This document shows, piece after piece, positions 23,983-36,335 of a DNA stretch of 64,000 nt. The DNA is taken from positions 38,420,617-38,484,616 of the forward strand of contig NC_080421.1 of assembly GCF_029873635.1 (NCBI RefSeq), in the 5' to 3' direction. Source of the stretch: Malania oleifera. Taxonomy: Eukaryota; Streptophyta; Magnoliopsida; Santalales; Ximeniaceae. Numbering within the stretch: position 1 is the first letter of the stretch; every line of letters starts with the position of its first letter. The translations under genes were made by a program, and so were the position numbers. The notes beneath the pieces are model-generated. The model made no database searches. It worked only from the letters and a program-made list of their open reading frames with translations, and was not told where the DNA came from.

Positions 23983-26900
23983 TTTTTTTTTTTTTGGGTG
24001 ATAGCAAAGAAATTCATTAGATAGAAAAAGGATGTACAATCAGGACAAGAGACACCTCCTTAACAAAGTCTGGAAAAACCTCTAGGAAAACAAAAAAAGA
24101 AAACCAGAAGAATACGCAAGTTACGTTCCCTGAAAATATACGCGAGTTACATTCCTTCCGTAAACCCAAAAATACTGCAAATACAGCACTAATTCATAGC
24201 ACTTTTCCTTCCTTCTTCCTCCCAAACCCAACAAAGGTTATTGTCAAAAACTCCTCCACCTTCCCAAGACAAACCCAATTTTCTCCAAAATAACTGAATA
24301 ACTTGTAGTTCCAAACATTCCATGCGAAATTACAATGCAAGAAAAGATGTGGAGCAGATTCTGAGCAGTTAAAGCGAAGCACGCAAATATCAGGAGAGAG
24401 AGCCTTTAAAGGCCTCCTAATCTGCAGCCCAAGATTGCTATCAGCTTCCAAACATACCCGACAATTATTCAACAAGACCAGCAATGAAGGCAACTCATTT
24501 GTTTCCCTATCATTCAAAGATCTCTTAAAATGAAATTTCCAAGAAGGTAAAGGACCATTTGGATCAACAAGGAAAGAAGAAATGAAATCATTTTGTCCTG
24601 AGCTCAATCGGTCTAGGGAAGGAAAAAAGATGAAAAAGACAATATTCCCCAACCAAAGGTCTTTCCAAAAGTGATTATTACACCCCTTACCCAATACAAA
24701 TTTAGTATGGGAAATAAAGAGAGGATAAATCTGAGAAATAGCTTTCTAGGGACTTTCCGAAGAGTATCTAGAACCCAAACTGCTATCCCACCCATTCCCA
24801 TCAAGTCCAAACTTGCTTTTAATAACTTTATACCACAAAGAAGAAACCAAACCTCCCTCCTGTTTAGAACCACAAACTACCTCCAACTCGCCAAGTGATC
24901 CCTAAAACCCCTTACCCCTGACCAAAGAAAATGTCTCATAATCCTCTTGATCTTACTAGCAACACCCGCTGGAATTTTTAAAAAATAAAAAGAAAATACA
25001 ACAAGATACTAGAAAGGCAAGCCTGAATTAGAGTAATACTACCTCCCAAGGAAAAAAGAGCTCCCTTCTACCCATCTAGACACTTGGACACTCTCTCAAC
25101 TACCGCGTCCCAAAAGCTAACTGACCTAGGATCACTCCCCAAAGGTACCCCTAAGACAACGGCCAATCCAACTCAATGCACCCTATCTCTAAAGATAACT
25201 CTCCAACACTCTCTGCAAGAATGTTAATTGCCACGATACCACTCTTCTTCATATTAATCTAAAGCCCTGAAATCCTTTCAAAAAATATGGAGACACCCCA
25301 AAATATTCAAAAAAGATGGCCTAAGATCCTCCATGAAAAAAATGGTATCTTCAGCAACTAAAGGTGTGAGACCGTAATCTCCTCCCTCCCCACTTCCAAA
25401 CCTTTCACTAAACCTCTGTCCACGGCCCTATCAACCAACCTATCAAAACATCTGCTACCAAAACAAATAAAAACAAGGAAAGAGGATCAGCTTGCCTAAT
25501 CCCCCTCATGGCCCCAAACCAAGATTTAGGTTCACCATTTAGTGTCACCAAGTAAAACACATTAGACATACAACCTTTCATCCATCTTCACCATCTCTCT
25601 CCAAACCCCTTCCTCAGAAAAAATCTTATACAAAAAGCTCTAACTCACTCTGTCATAAGCCTTCTCAAAATCCAACTTGAAGAAGAAGCCCTTCTTCTTC
25701 CTCCTTCTAATGCCCACAACAGCTTCATTAGCAATCAAAATGGCATCAACAATTTGTCTCCCTCCCACAAAAGTACTTTGGGCCTTAGAGATAGTCTTAT
25801 CAAGCACCCCTCTCAACCTATTAGCAAGAACCTTGGTGATTGTCTTATGAACACCGGATACTAAACTATAGACCTATAATCAAAAATCTCAATTGACCTA
25901 CTTTTCTTTGGCACCAAAGTAATGAAGGTAGAATTCATACTCTAAATTAAAACCCCATTCCCATAAAATTAGTTGCAAACCTTCATCAAATCATTCTTCA
26001 CTACCAACCAACAATCTTAATAAAAAGCTAACTTAAAACCATCCCGCCTACGACCTTTATCCCTCTCCATACCAAAAACTGTAGATCTAACTTCCTCTTC
26101 CTCAAAAAGTGTCTCTAACCAAGCTATCTTGTCAATGGATAAAGGATCCCACTCCAAACCTTCCACCATCGGTCTATTCTCATCCTCCTCAGAAAACAAG
26201 TCATGATAGAAATCAATGATCTCAAAAAGCAATCCTAGTAGTATCCAATATTATTACCCCCCTCATCCACCTCCAACTCCCTAAAATTTATTTCTCATTT
26301 TTCCACTGACTATCCTATGAAAAAATCTAGAATTACAATCATCCTCTTTAACTGACTTAAACTTCATCTTCTACCCCAACTTTTTCTTTTCTTTGAAAAT
26401 CAGAGCTTCCAACTCATTCCTCAAAAAATACTCTTCTAACTTCCTCCTCCCTTGAAAGAGTAACACTTTCTTCCTTTCTATCTATCTCATCCAATTCATC
26501 TAAAATACTAGCTTTTTAAACCTAATATCTCCAAACACCTCATTATTCCATTCTTCTTTCAACCTCTTCAGCTTCTTCATAAATCTAAACCCCTCCCAAC
26601 CCCTTTCCACAACCTTAGACCAAGAATTCCTTACCAAAGTTCGGAAGGAGCCATGATCCAACCATATAATTTAGAACCTAAATGAAGTGGATCCCCAAGC
26701 CAACTTCCTAGATTCCAATAAGATGGAAAAATGATCGGAAGTGGGTCTAAAAAGCACAACTTCTGAAAGATTAGGGAATACCTCTTCTCACTCATTTGTA
26801 CACAAGAACCTATCAATTCTACTAGCCAACTCCCTCTCTCCCCCCACCAACCAAGTAAAATTAGCATTGCCCAACAAAAGGTCCCTCAAACCACAGTCCC

Positions 26901-27880
26901 TAATAACCAAATCAAATTTCTGCATAATACCAATGCCATTAACCCTTCGACCCCCCTTCTTCTCCCTCGGGAACCTCACAACATTAAAATCACCACCTAT
27001 AATCCACCTAGGCACATAAAAGCCAGAGACAACATAAAGCTCATCCCTAAAAGAATCCCTAAGAGTTGGTCTAGAAGGATCATACACAAAGAAAACCCAC
27101 CATTGACCCTTGTCTCTAACTTCCAACAAGACAAAAAAAATTCTGCTAGACTATCTACAAGAACGTGTATACAGCAACACGAGTATGCCTCCCGCGGACC
27201 CTTAAGAAGGTACATAAACCCAATCCTTACTGCGACCTTCCCAAATCCCTCTAACAACCTCCCCATCAACTAAGTCAAGCTTAGTCTCCTGGATTAATAT
27301 AGCATCCAGAGAGTTCCTGAGCAAAACCTCCCTAACCAGACTTCTCTTCCTAACATCCCATAGATCCGTTACATCCCAACTTAAAATCTTCATAACAAAA
27401 CATGTTTGCCCCCTTTCCTGATACCTTTACCACCCCCATAATTGATGTAAGAAATTAAACTCTTTAATTCTTCTTGCACCTTCTTTTTTTCCCAACTCAT
27501 ATGTACTAGGACTCATCCCCAACTTAACCTTAGCTTCAGCAAGACACTAATTTCAAACCCAAGTCGTTTAGAAGTTCATTTGGGTCTTTAAAATCTCTCT
27601 CACTATTCCCTAGACCAAAATCAAAGGCACTACCCCAACAAATCCCTATTTATGACATAAAGCATCAAAAGGAGAAAAGGACTGAACAAGAAGGGAAAGA
27701 TTACCTTTTCTAGCTTCCGAAGAATTCAGATCATCAGATCAAATGGCTATCTCTTCATCAATTACCCTTCCCAATAAAAGAAGGAATAGCAACAACATCC
27801 ACCTTATTAGAAATAGGCTCAAGAAACAAATTTAACAAGCTAAAATGTAATTGGGCGGGAATAGAAACATGTTGATCTCA
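23983..27880 (-). mobile_element. Near-full-length L1-like LINE in SMC1 intron 1
   Basis: ORF2 starts at 27393 on the minus strand with MKILSWDVTDLWD, the same endonuclease start as the LINE at 1120. The endonuclease core (IGGDFNVVRFPREKK near 26940-27000) is next, then a fragmentary RT, and then the C-terminal zinc region near 24300-24420 with CVLRFNCSESAPHLFLHC. The element ends in a 12-13 nt T-run at 23983-23995, its A-tail. Several stops and shifts disable it. It runs in the same direction as SMC1, so its tail signals could be read in the SMC1 transcript. The 5' limit is approximate; no target duplication was found. Confidence 0.88.
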
Positions 27881-28045
27881 ATTTGATTAGAGCCATTAAA
27901 TTTATGGTGTATAATCAATTTATGTATCACATATTCTATTCATCATCAAATTTGCATTTGAATTTTTTAATTCAAAACACAATTATCTAAGGTCCATTGG
28001 ATCCTCAAATTTGTATTCCAGTATGTAACCAATTTCAGTTAAAGT

Positions 28046-28305
28046 ATTATGAAAGATAAGGGAGGAGTGGTCGAGATGGTTTGGGCATGTGCAAAATAGG
28101 CCAAATAATGCACCAACGAGGAGTGGGCTGGTTTGGAACATGGGTAGACCTAAAATAACTTGGAATGAGATAGTAAGAATTTAACAATCTCAAATTGTCA
28201 AAGGATATTGCCCAAGATTGCGTAAAAATTGGCAAAGAAGAGTTCATGTAACCAACTCCACCAAATGAGACTTAATACTTGATTGTTGTTGTTGTAGTAG
28301 TAGTA
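28046..28305 (+). mobile_element. RTE-type LINE 3' end
   Basis: Plus-strand reading gives RWFGHVQNRPNNAPTRS, GRPKITWNE and a final block CATGTAACCAACTCCACC, then a TTGTTGTTGTTG tail. This is the characteristic 3' end of plant RTE-type LINEs, which end in short trinucleotide repeats and not in poly(A). Only the last 250 bp survive. Confidence 0.75.
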
Positions 28306-28319
28306 TCATAGCTGAGAGG

Positions 28320-28745
28320 GCAATGTTTTTGGAAATCAAATTTCCAAGACATAAGCCCCCCTCCAATTCTCCATCTTACTAGTGATACCCACAAGAATCC
28401 TAAAAATGGACAGGTAATATATAAAGGAATACTAGCAAGGAAGGCCTAAATCAGAGTAATGCAACCACCTCCCCCTAAAGAAAAAAATGTGCCTTTCCAC
28501 CCATCTAGAGATTCTAAACGATTAGACACCCTTTCCACAATTGGGTCCCAAAAGCTCCTCTACTAAAATTACCACTCAAAAGGGACCCCTAAATAAGGTA
28601 GGGGTCAATCCAAACTACCACAACCCACTTACAAGGCCAGCTACCTAACTCTTAATAGCAGCAATGCCACACTTACCCAGGTTAATTTTAAGCCCACAAA
28701 CCCGTTCCAACATACAAAGGAGGCAAAAAAGAGGACTTGTGGACC
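28320..28745 (-). mobile_element. LINE RT-region fragment
   Basis: The segment parallels part of the larger minus LINE at 24960-25270: CTACCCATCTAGA-type and GGTCCCAAAAGCT-type blocks occur in the same order in both. It has no coding frame left and no visible ends. Confidence 0.65.
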
Positions 28746-29347
28746 ACTATTCCCTCATATTATCCTAAGAAGTATTACTCCTAGCTTGCTAAGAAATCAT
28801 TCTTGACCTTTATGTATTAAAATTATACCTCTCATCTATCTTAACATTCTCATTTTAACTATGTTTACATTTTCGGTATATTTTTCTTAGTTGAACAACA
28901 TTCAGATTCATATAATGTGAGCATCCTTCTAAAGGTCCTTTAAAATTTTACTTTATTAGAGGAATTTTGCTATCACAAAATCATCATTTTATGCACTTCT
29001 CCATTTTATCCAACTAGTTTTAAAACTTATGTCGTGTTTGGTTTATGCCTTTGTGGAATAAGATGGGTAGGAAAGAAATGGGATGAAAATTTGAATAGAG
29101 AGCATGATTAAATCAAGTAATCAATTTGATCCCATCACTTCCTCCCCTGGATTGTATTCCATTCCTAAGTACCAAACATGCAATTAATTCTGGCGTATCA
29201 TTTGAAGTTGTGGAAACAAAGCAAAGGAAAAAATAAAGCAATTTCACGTTCTTTTCCCTTTTCGTTCTCTAATTTCCCAGATAACAAACAAAATATGCAT
29301 CAAAAAAAAAAATGCCTGTTAGATAACTAAGAAGAAATAATCTCCAC

Positions 29348-29785
29348 CTGAAAGACGAGAAAGTTCCGCGCCTTGACAAGAATTCCAAGGGACTTCAATT
29401 TCGCATTGTAGTCATCCCACGACACGACTTTTCCATCAATTCGATACTCACTGCCACCGGCGCCAGTGATGGTGCGGGTGAACTGAAGCTCGGAACCATT
29501 GCCCATCTGGTAGACTATGCGGACGAAAGCCCTACGGCCCTTCTGCTCCTTCTCCCTATCATCGAACGCATAGATAAGGTCCTTGAGCTGGGCGCCCCGC
29601 AGTTGGGTGGAGCGAACGCCAAGCACGAAGCTGATGGCATCCATGAGGTTGGACTTTCCGGCGCCGTTAGGGCCAATGATGGCCGTGAAATCGTAGAAGG
29701 GGCCGATGGTCTGGAGGCCCTTGTAAGACTTGAAGTTCTCGAGCTCCAAACGGACGATTTTCCCGGGGGAGATTAGAGACGGCAT
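29348..29785 (-). CDS. SMC1: SMC1 cohesin subunit, coding exon 1 (start codon and ATPase head)
   Basis: The exon begins with the ATG at 29785 and encodes 146 residues, from MPSLISPGKIVRLELENFKS to KARNFLVFQ. It ends at a GTGGAG donor, phase 0. Walker A is GPNGAGKSN at residues 38-46, followed by DAISFVLG and LRGAQLKDLIYAF; KARNFLVFQ closes the N-terminal lobe. These features define the SMC ATPase head, and GKIVRLELENFKSYKG with AQLKDLIYAFDD points to SMC1 and not SMC2, 3 or 4. In cohesin, ATP binding at this site controls ring opening and loading on DNA. The start is supported because it begins at the conserved SMC1 N-terminus. The exon is GC-richer than the surrounding DNA. Confidence 0.96.
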
Positions 29786-30080
29786 GATTAGGGACTGCTG
29801 GAGCTAGGGTTTGAGAAAGCAATTTGTATTGAAATTTTCTCGGGAAATTAGAGCGTAGGGTGTGGCAGAGAAAGTGAAGGGGGGATCAATGGGGGGAGTT
29901 CCGAAGGTTTGAGCATGGATATTTGGCGGGTTACAGATTTCAGAGGCCTTCAACTTTCCATTTTCGAGTTGTGGAAGGAGCACGAAGTGACGGGACACAA
30001 ATTTTCGGCTCTCGGTTTTTTGTTTTATTTTATTTTATTTTTGTCACTCTTTGCTTTTACTAGATTTCCTGTATTTCCAA
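29786..30080 (-). promoter_or_regulatory. SMC1 5' flank with E2F-like site
   Basis: TTTGGCGG at 29922-29929, about 137 bp upstream of the start codon, fits the plant E2F consensus WTTSSCSS. Plant S-phase genes, including cohesin genes, are often E2F targets, so cell-cycle control is a reasonable inference. A near palindrome TTTCTCGGGAAA lies at 29837-29848. The transcription start cannot be placed from sequence. Confidence 0.5.
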
Positions 30081-32860
30081 TATTGTTCGATTCGCCTTCT
30101 AAAAAAAATTTAATAATACCATCTGAAAAATGATTTTTTAGATAAAAAAAAAATTTTAAGTATTTAAAATAGCTTAATAATCTGATAGCTTATAAAAATT
30201 GAAAAGATTAATAATAATAATAATAATAGAATAAAATAATTTGTTACTTAAAAAATTAGATTTTAATTTTTCAAATTTTTCTAAGCAAATTTAAAACTAA
30301 CTTTTAAAAGTTAAAAAAATTAATTACCAAAGACTTTTTAAAAGAATAAGTTAGGATAAAAAAATGAGATCAAACTCACATTTAGTACAAGTCAAAAGTA
30401 TACCAGTAACATAATCAGGTTAACCGAACCAAATCGGTACATTATAAATTTATAAAAATATATAGCTTATAGTATTTTTCAATAACAATCTAAAACTTGG
30501 GTTAGTTATTATTATGTTATTTATTTAGAAATGGAACTTGATATGGATTTAGTTTATGTTCAACTCATATGTGATTGGTTTTAAGCTTGATGATAATTTG
30601 AAGTTTAGAAATTTAAAATTCTTATTGATGCTCAAGTTCTAATGTTTCAATTTTAAAATTTACATGTTGATTATAAATAGAAGAAAAAAATATTAATTTA
30701 CAGTTACTTTAAAATTTTTAATTTAATCTAGCACTTTAATTTAGTTAATAATTGAATATTAGCCTAAAGCCCAAGTAACTGACATTTGGTTAATTGTCTG
30801 AAATGATTTGGTTTCTTTTAGATTACCGATTCAAGGGATATGGTTCAATCGAACCATGTCCAACCCTAAAGTCAAGTACTAACCTCCCACATTTTGTTAA
30901 AAGATGTATGCCAACCTTCCATCAAATTTTAAAATTTTGGTGAACCTTTCACCATTTAACTTTTAAGGAACTAATATGCTTACTATTGAAAAACCGGATA
31001 AAATTTTTTTATTGATTGTTTTTTCCTTGCATGAGAAAGTGAAAATGGCATAATAAATTACTCATCCATTCTACCAAACAAAAAAAAAACATGAAATTTC
31101 AAAAAATAAAATAAAATAAATTCATAAGGTGAAATAGTCAATTTATTGGAATTTTATTTGACTACATGATGACAAATTAATGTAAAGGGTGTAAGTATTC
31201 AAATATCCAAAAGTTCGATAGAATTTAAAATCTCAAGAAGGTCCGTTTTTTTTGTCAAACCTCATGCAGCCAGTTTCTTTCACCTTTTTATTTATTTCCA
31301 CATCAATAACCAATTATGTGGCCCTTCAACCCATTTACTATCTCTAACGATACTATGATATGAGGTTGATGCAGTAAAGTTGGTTTTTAGTAATTCAAAT
31401 GACAATTGAGTAGAATTGATGCTAGAAGTGTTTTTTTTTTTTTTTTTTCATTACGGTTTTTTAGTAAATTTTATTATAGAAAACATACATTTTTCTTACT
31501 ACAAGATACATTAAAATGCTAAAAAAATTCGTAATAGAACATGGTATAATTAAAAATATTATGTATTCACATTTTTTCTATGACAAACTATAAATTACTC
31601 TATTAAAGGGTATTTGGAGATATTTTCAAATAAAAATAAAATTTTGAACCTAAATTAATCCTTGAAATAATTTATTAAAAAAGCATTAGTAGAGTTCTTC
31701 TCACTTTTCACTCATGATGGTAATTGGGCCACTCACTCTCTTTCTTTGTTTGTAGTAAATGGGCTCTAGAGATAATGAGTTCACCAAATGGGCTTTCAAT
31801 AAGGAGACCGATTGCATTTGTCTAGACATCTAAAATACCTTTAATTGTCTCTTATTCAGTGAACATAAGAAATGGTGCTTAATTTTATTCCAACACAACA
31901 TGAGCTTCCTCACTATTCTCATCTGCTCGCTTTGCCTAAATGAAATGACTTATTACAACCATATTTGCAATTTTTTCATTCAATTTACATAATTTTTTCT
32001 GCAATATTTTTTGTAGAATTTGATTTGAATAAGAAGATGATGATGGTGATGATGATCTTGCAAAAGATAACTTCTAGAAATTTTGTTTTGGGGTGGGCAA
32101 AAGATAACAACCTCTATAATTTTTTTGAAGCAAGAAGATCTAAAATAGATGAAGATTTATGTTTATTTTTTAAGAAGGTGTAGGTTTTTTTTTTTTTTTT
32201 GTAAAGATAATGTGTAGCAATATATTTCAATTTTTTTTTTCTTTTGCTTTTTTAGGTTCTCATGAAATTGTTTAAGATTAAAATATGGATATATATCAAA
32301 CAACCTAAACTCTTTAGTGCTTAGGAGTTCACTTTACTTCTGATTCCAGTTCACAAATTCAAAATTAAGTATAATATTTGCACTTAATGTTTAATTTTGT
32401 CAAACACCTCCTTAGATTGAGGGCTATTTATATTATTACAAAGTGGGCTTGAGAAATCTAGGATCTTAATAATTGAATGCATTTCTCTTTTGACAATTAA
32501 ATCTTTAACTAGGTGGAAATCTTAGTAACATAGAACCTTGTTTTTGAACTTTTGTTTTCAAGGAAAGTCCCTCTTATTTGAGGTTTTTGACAAGACCTTG
32601 GAAACTTTAACACAAAAAGAAATATTTCTTATTCAAACAACTAAGAGAGAGAGCTTGAAAGAAAAAATAATTTGATGGTCTAGAATGATGGTTGTTAGAA
32701 ATTCTTGTTGATTATGTCAATGATTATTTTCACCAAATGACCAATAAATTCGTTTGCACCACTAAAACCTATTGTAAACACCTAATTTTGTGGGAGCCTA
32801 CTTTGAGCCCTTAGAGACACCATTTAGGTTTTCTCTACCTCTTTCAAGGGGTCTATGCAG
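30081..32860. other. AT-rich intergenic DNA
   Basis: The stretch has no supported gene. It contains an (ATA)n run near 30207-30227 and T-runs near 31430-31450 and 32185-32200. Short open frames here are AT-rich and without recognisable domains. Confidence 0.6.
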
Positions 32861-33581
32861 TGACGGATGCAAGGGGCTGGCAAGGGCTACCAACCCACAA
32901 GCTTTTTGAAAGGTTTTGTTGTGTTATATGGCTCATATATTTAATGGGATGTGACTTATTCTAAAAATGAGCAGTTTGAAAGTTATCCCAAGTATAGGAG
33001 TTCAGTCGTATAATAATTAGCCTAAGGGCTAGATCGTCTCATCAGGGAATGCAATTTAATTCCAAATTTTGTGTAATTCCAAAAGAAATAAAGAAAAGAA
33101 AGGTTTATTTAACACAGTTCAGATTCGGTTCCTGGAATGTTTGAGATTTTTGCAATGAAACTTAAACTTTAACTAAAAATTTAACAGGCATAAAATAACT
33201 AAATAAAGCCAGACTCAAGTCTCGAATAACGAAAGAAATAACCTTATAATTATTTAACTAAATAAAAAGACTAACTTTAAACATAAACCCAAACAAAAAT
33301 AAACTCTAACTAAATAAAAGCACTAACTTTAATAATAAAAATACCCAAAGAAAATATTTAAACGCTACAAAAACTTTATATAAGAAAAAGGCAATTAAAA
33401 TTAACAATAATAATGCTCAAACAAGAATTTAAATGCAAGAGAGAGAGAGAGATTAAAACAATGACATTAAAAAAAAAAATTTGAACATAACTAAATTTAA
33501 TACGATAATCCAACAGAAATTAAAACTTTCAATACTTTAAATGAAACACAACTGAAATTAATAATAATTTAAATAAGTGTT

Positions 33582-33628
<47 letters not shown>

Positions 33629-34096
33629 AAGAAGACAAGTCATGTGAAGGAGAGTTCTTCCCTGGCTGTGCACGGCCTCCCAGCCGCAATGTGCTGTGGC
33701 ACCCCCCAAAAGCAAAAGCTACTCTAAAAAAACTAAAAACAAGACAAAACCCTAAAGAAAGCCTCAACAAATACCCTAGATGCCCTTTTTTGTTTCTCTT
33801 GCATGGTCGGGTCAAATCAAGCCCGGCCTCTCTTTTTTTTCTTCTGTTACCAACGCACACACAGGCCCAGTTGTTGTCTTCACTTCCAGGCCCAACCACT
33901 CATGCGCACACACTCACAGGCTTGTCAATGCAGCTCAGCTAAACAACTTCTTCATGCATTCGGCCAGCCCATTCACGGTGGAAGCCCAGCTCACGTTCAT
34001 GGTAAGCCCCTCTTCACACACGTATGCCCACATAATATGCTTACCTCCAGGATTCATTCACACATGCACACGACTCACCATGAAGTATTTTTATAT
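32861..34096. other. Unassigned repetitive region with (GA)n run
   Basis: The segment includes CTAAGGGCTAGATCGTCTCATCAGG near its start, an A-rich tract of short ACTAAATAAA repeats, and a (GA)n run at 33586-33623. It looks like a repeat-derived sequence abutting the broken LTR at 34097. No gene was recognised; open frames on both strands are low-complexity. Confidence 0.4.
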
Positions 34097-34272
34097 ATGT
34101 CTACTCTCTTCTCTTTATCTCTCATCTTCTCTCATCTATATGCCTACTCTCTTCAAATATTTTTCTGTGTATGACAAAAATGAGAGGGAAAAGACCCTTT
34201 TATAGGATATGAAAGGGTGGAAGATGAAGGGGTGGATGATGAACGGTGACGACCATTCATTTTTTTTCATAA
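34097..34272 (-). repeat. 3' LTR of antisense copia, truncated
   Basis: It matches 39955-40153 (TCTCTTTATCTCTC, GCCTACTCTCTTCAA, CCCTTTTATAGGA, ATTTTTTTCATAACA). The outer portion that should correspond to 39808-39955 is missing and the left junction runs into unrelated sequence. Confidence 0.8.
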
Positions 34273-34675
34273 CACATCCCCTCAGATTTCACCCATATAT
34301 TAACTCATTCTGCTAAAATCTTTAAGATGTCTCATTCTGATGAGATGAACCAATTTCTTGAATGTTGCGGTAAGCAAAGGTTTAGTGAACAAATATGCTA
34401 GATTATTACTTGATCGGATTTGCTAAACATCTATATCACCATTCTTTTGAAGTTCATGTGTATAGAAGAATTTTGGAAAGATATGTTTTGTTCTATCACC
34501 CTTTATGTATCATCCTCTTAATTGAGCTATACATACAACGTTGTCATCATATAAAGCTATTGAAATATCCTTAATTGATTAAAGACCATAATTTGCTTGG
34601 ATATGAAAAATCATTGATATGAACCACACGCATTCTCTACTGGCTTTATGGATAGTTAGTATTTCAGAATGATTG

Positions 34676-36335
34676 TGTTAGCCTTAGTGGCTACACCATC
34701 ATTGTTTAATGTGTTTTGATGATATTAACCTATATGTTGTTCCTAATGTTTTCCTATCTTTGCAGATCATGTTTAGTACATGTACTCGTACATGAATTAT
34801 TGGATCGAAGGCAAAGATCGGACCGAGTAGACGTCAAGAAGGAAAGATCAAATGGACACGTACTCGGAATGACCCAAGCATAACCAAAGAAAGCTTAATT
34901 GTAGAATTATTTGTAATAAGAGTTGTGTGAGGTAGTATGTTTTGTAACTCTTGCGAGTGTGTTTCTTGCATGATTTCTGAGTAAGATTTGAGCAAAACAC
35001 ATGCATACTAGGACGCATGAGTTTATAGGATTGCACTAAACACATAAACACAAACTCACCTTTCATAACTTTCTAAGTTAAAACAAGAGTTTGTCAAATA
35101 AATCTTAAAACTCAATATGTTTTCAAAGGGACAGGTTTTTAACATCCTAGTTTTAAGAACATTTTTATACGTAGTCCCAATTGTGTTAAAACAAGTTTAA
35201 TGTCCTAAAGGTTCAAAGAAAGTCGAATATATTTACAAAAGGACATACTAAGCATATAAGTTATCAAAATGGGTTTTCAAACGTGTTGTATTAATTAAAA
35301 TATCTTATATTCAAAAGGAAACTCATTTGAACAAGTTTTAATCTTCATTAAACTTAATATATTTCATATAATTTTGTCCAAGAATGATTTGAGTCATTAA
35401 AACACTTTTTGACAAGGAAAAACAAAGTAATCGTCACTGCCGTAGTGCAGTCTTGAGTCCTATACATCTTACGGTATTTTGGGCATAACTTTTTTCTAGA
35501 AAATTCCAAATGGGACGATCTTCGTGTCCCTGGAAAGCTAAGACATAATGCCACAACTTTCATTTTGGTGACTTTTTTCTAATTCAGGGACCTCGTCGAT
35601 GAAATTTAGATTTCGTCGACGAATTCTAGGCAGAAGCGCCCCAACGGGCGGAAAACGGCTAGTTTGCTAAATAAAGTATTTTTTCTTCCCCCTAACGACT
35701 AGTTAACGGCTCCTAAGGTTCTTGGGCTATAAATACAAGCTATTATACTTGTATTAATAAGGTTTTGAAGGTCTTTGATCATTGTTAGTAAAAAACATCA
35801 TTTTATACAAAATCTAACACATTACATATTAGTTCTTCATTACATGTGCTCATTCTCTCTTGCTCACTTATTGTGAGAATAGTGTGAGGTTTGAGTTGTA
35901 AATCATATTTGCTCATTGTAAGGAGCATTCTTTGTAATCTTTCATCTTCTTGTGAAAGGTTCTTTGTGAACCAAGTTGTAAGGTTCTTTGTGAACCGAAT
36001 CAGTAAAGGCTCTTTGTGAGCAGTAGGGATTTGTTCCCAAGTTTGTAAGGCTTGCTCCGCTGTGGAAGGAGCGGTTATAGTGGATTGTAGAATCCTTGGC
36101 TTGGTGCTAAGGCGTGGACATAGGTTTGGTGCCGAACCACGTAAAAATACCGGTGTTGTTCTTTCTCTCCCTTACACTCTTTATTTTATATCTTGTGCAT
36201 GATTTATATTTATATTGCGATATAATTTCTTGTATCTTGCAAAGAGTTTTCATTTTGTAGAAAAATACGTATTCTGCGAAAAGAGTCTATTCACCCCCCC
36301 TCTAGACTATATACTCCAGGTTGGGACTTCCAACA
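34676..36335 (+). mobile_element. Solo LTR (1660 bp) of a large copia-type element
   Basis: The segment starts TGTTAGCC and ends CTTCCAACA. Perfect GATTG duplications flank it at 34671-34675 and 36336-36340. No internal domain is present, so it is a solo LTR left by recombination between two LTRs. A TATA-like TATAAATA lies at 35728-35735 and, about 105 bp before it, the perfect palindrome TTCGTCGACGAA (35612-35623). Near the 3' end is CTATTCACCCCCCCTCTAGAC, as in SIRE/Maximus-like LTRs of plants. It interrupts the RNase H region of the antisense copia. Confidence 0.92.

Larger units (their letters stand above)
17652..29347 (-). other. SMC1 intron 1 (11,696 bp), transposon-filled
   Basis: The donor GTGGAG is at 29347-29342 and the acceptor AG at 17653-17652, both read on the minus strand. 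The intron contains several LINE fragments in both orientations, one near-complete LINE, an RTE-type 3' end, a SINE-bearing tandem duplication and an AT-rich insertion of about 1.1 kb. Between these, 18140-19340, 20950-21510 and 23120-23980 show only AT-rich sequence with no gene. Confidence 0.9.

Noticed and set aside
29032-29180. Possible MITE with GTGTTTGGTTTATGCC and a reverse partner near 29177
   Set aside because: The inverted match is short and I found no target duplication.
33558-34205. Open frames of 113-141 residues on both strands near the (GA)n run
   Set aside because: Low-complexity and repeat-derived (Ser-Leu runs from GA repeats, part of a truncated LTR); no recognisable domain.
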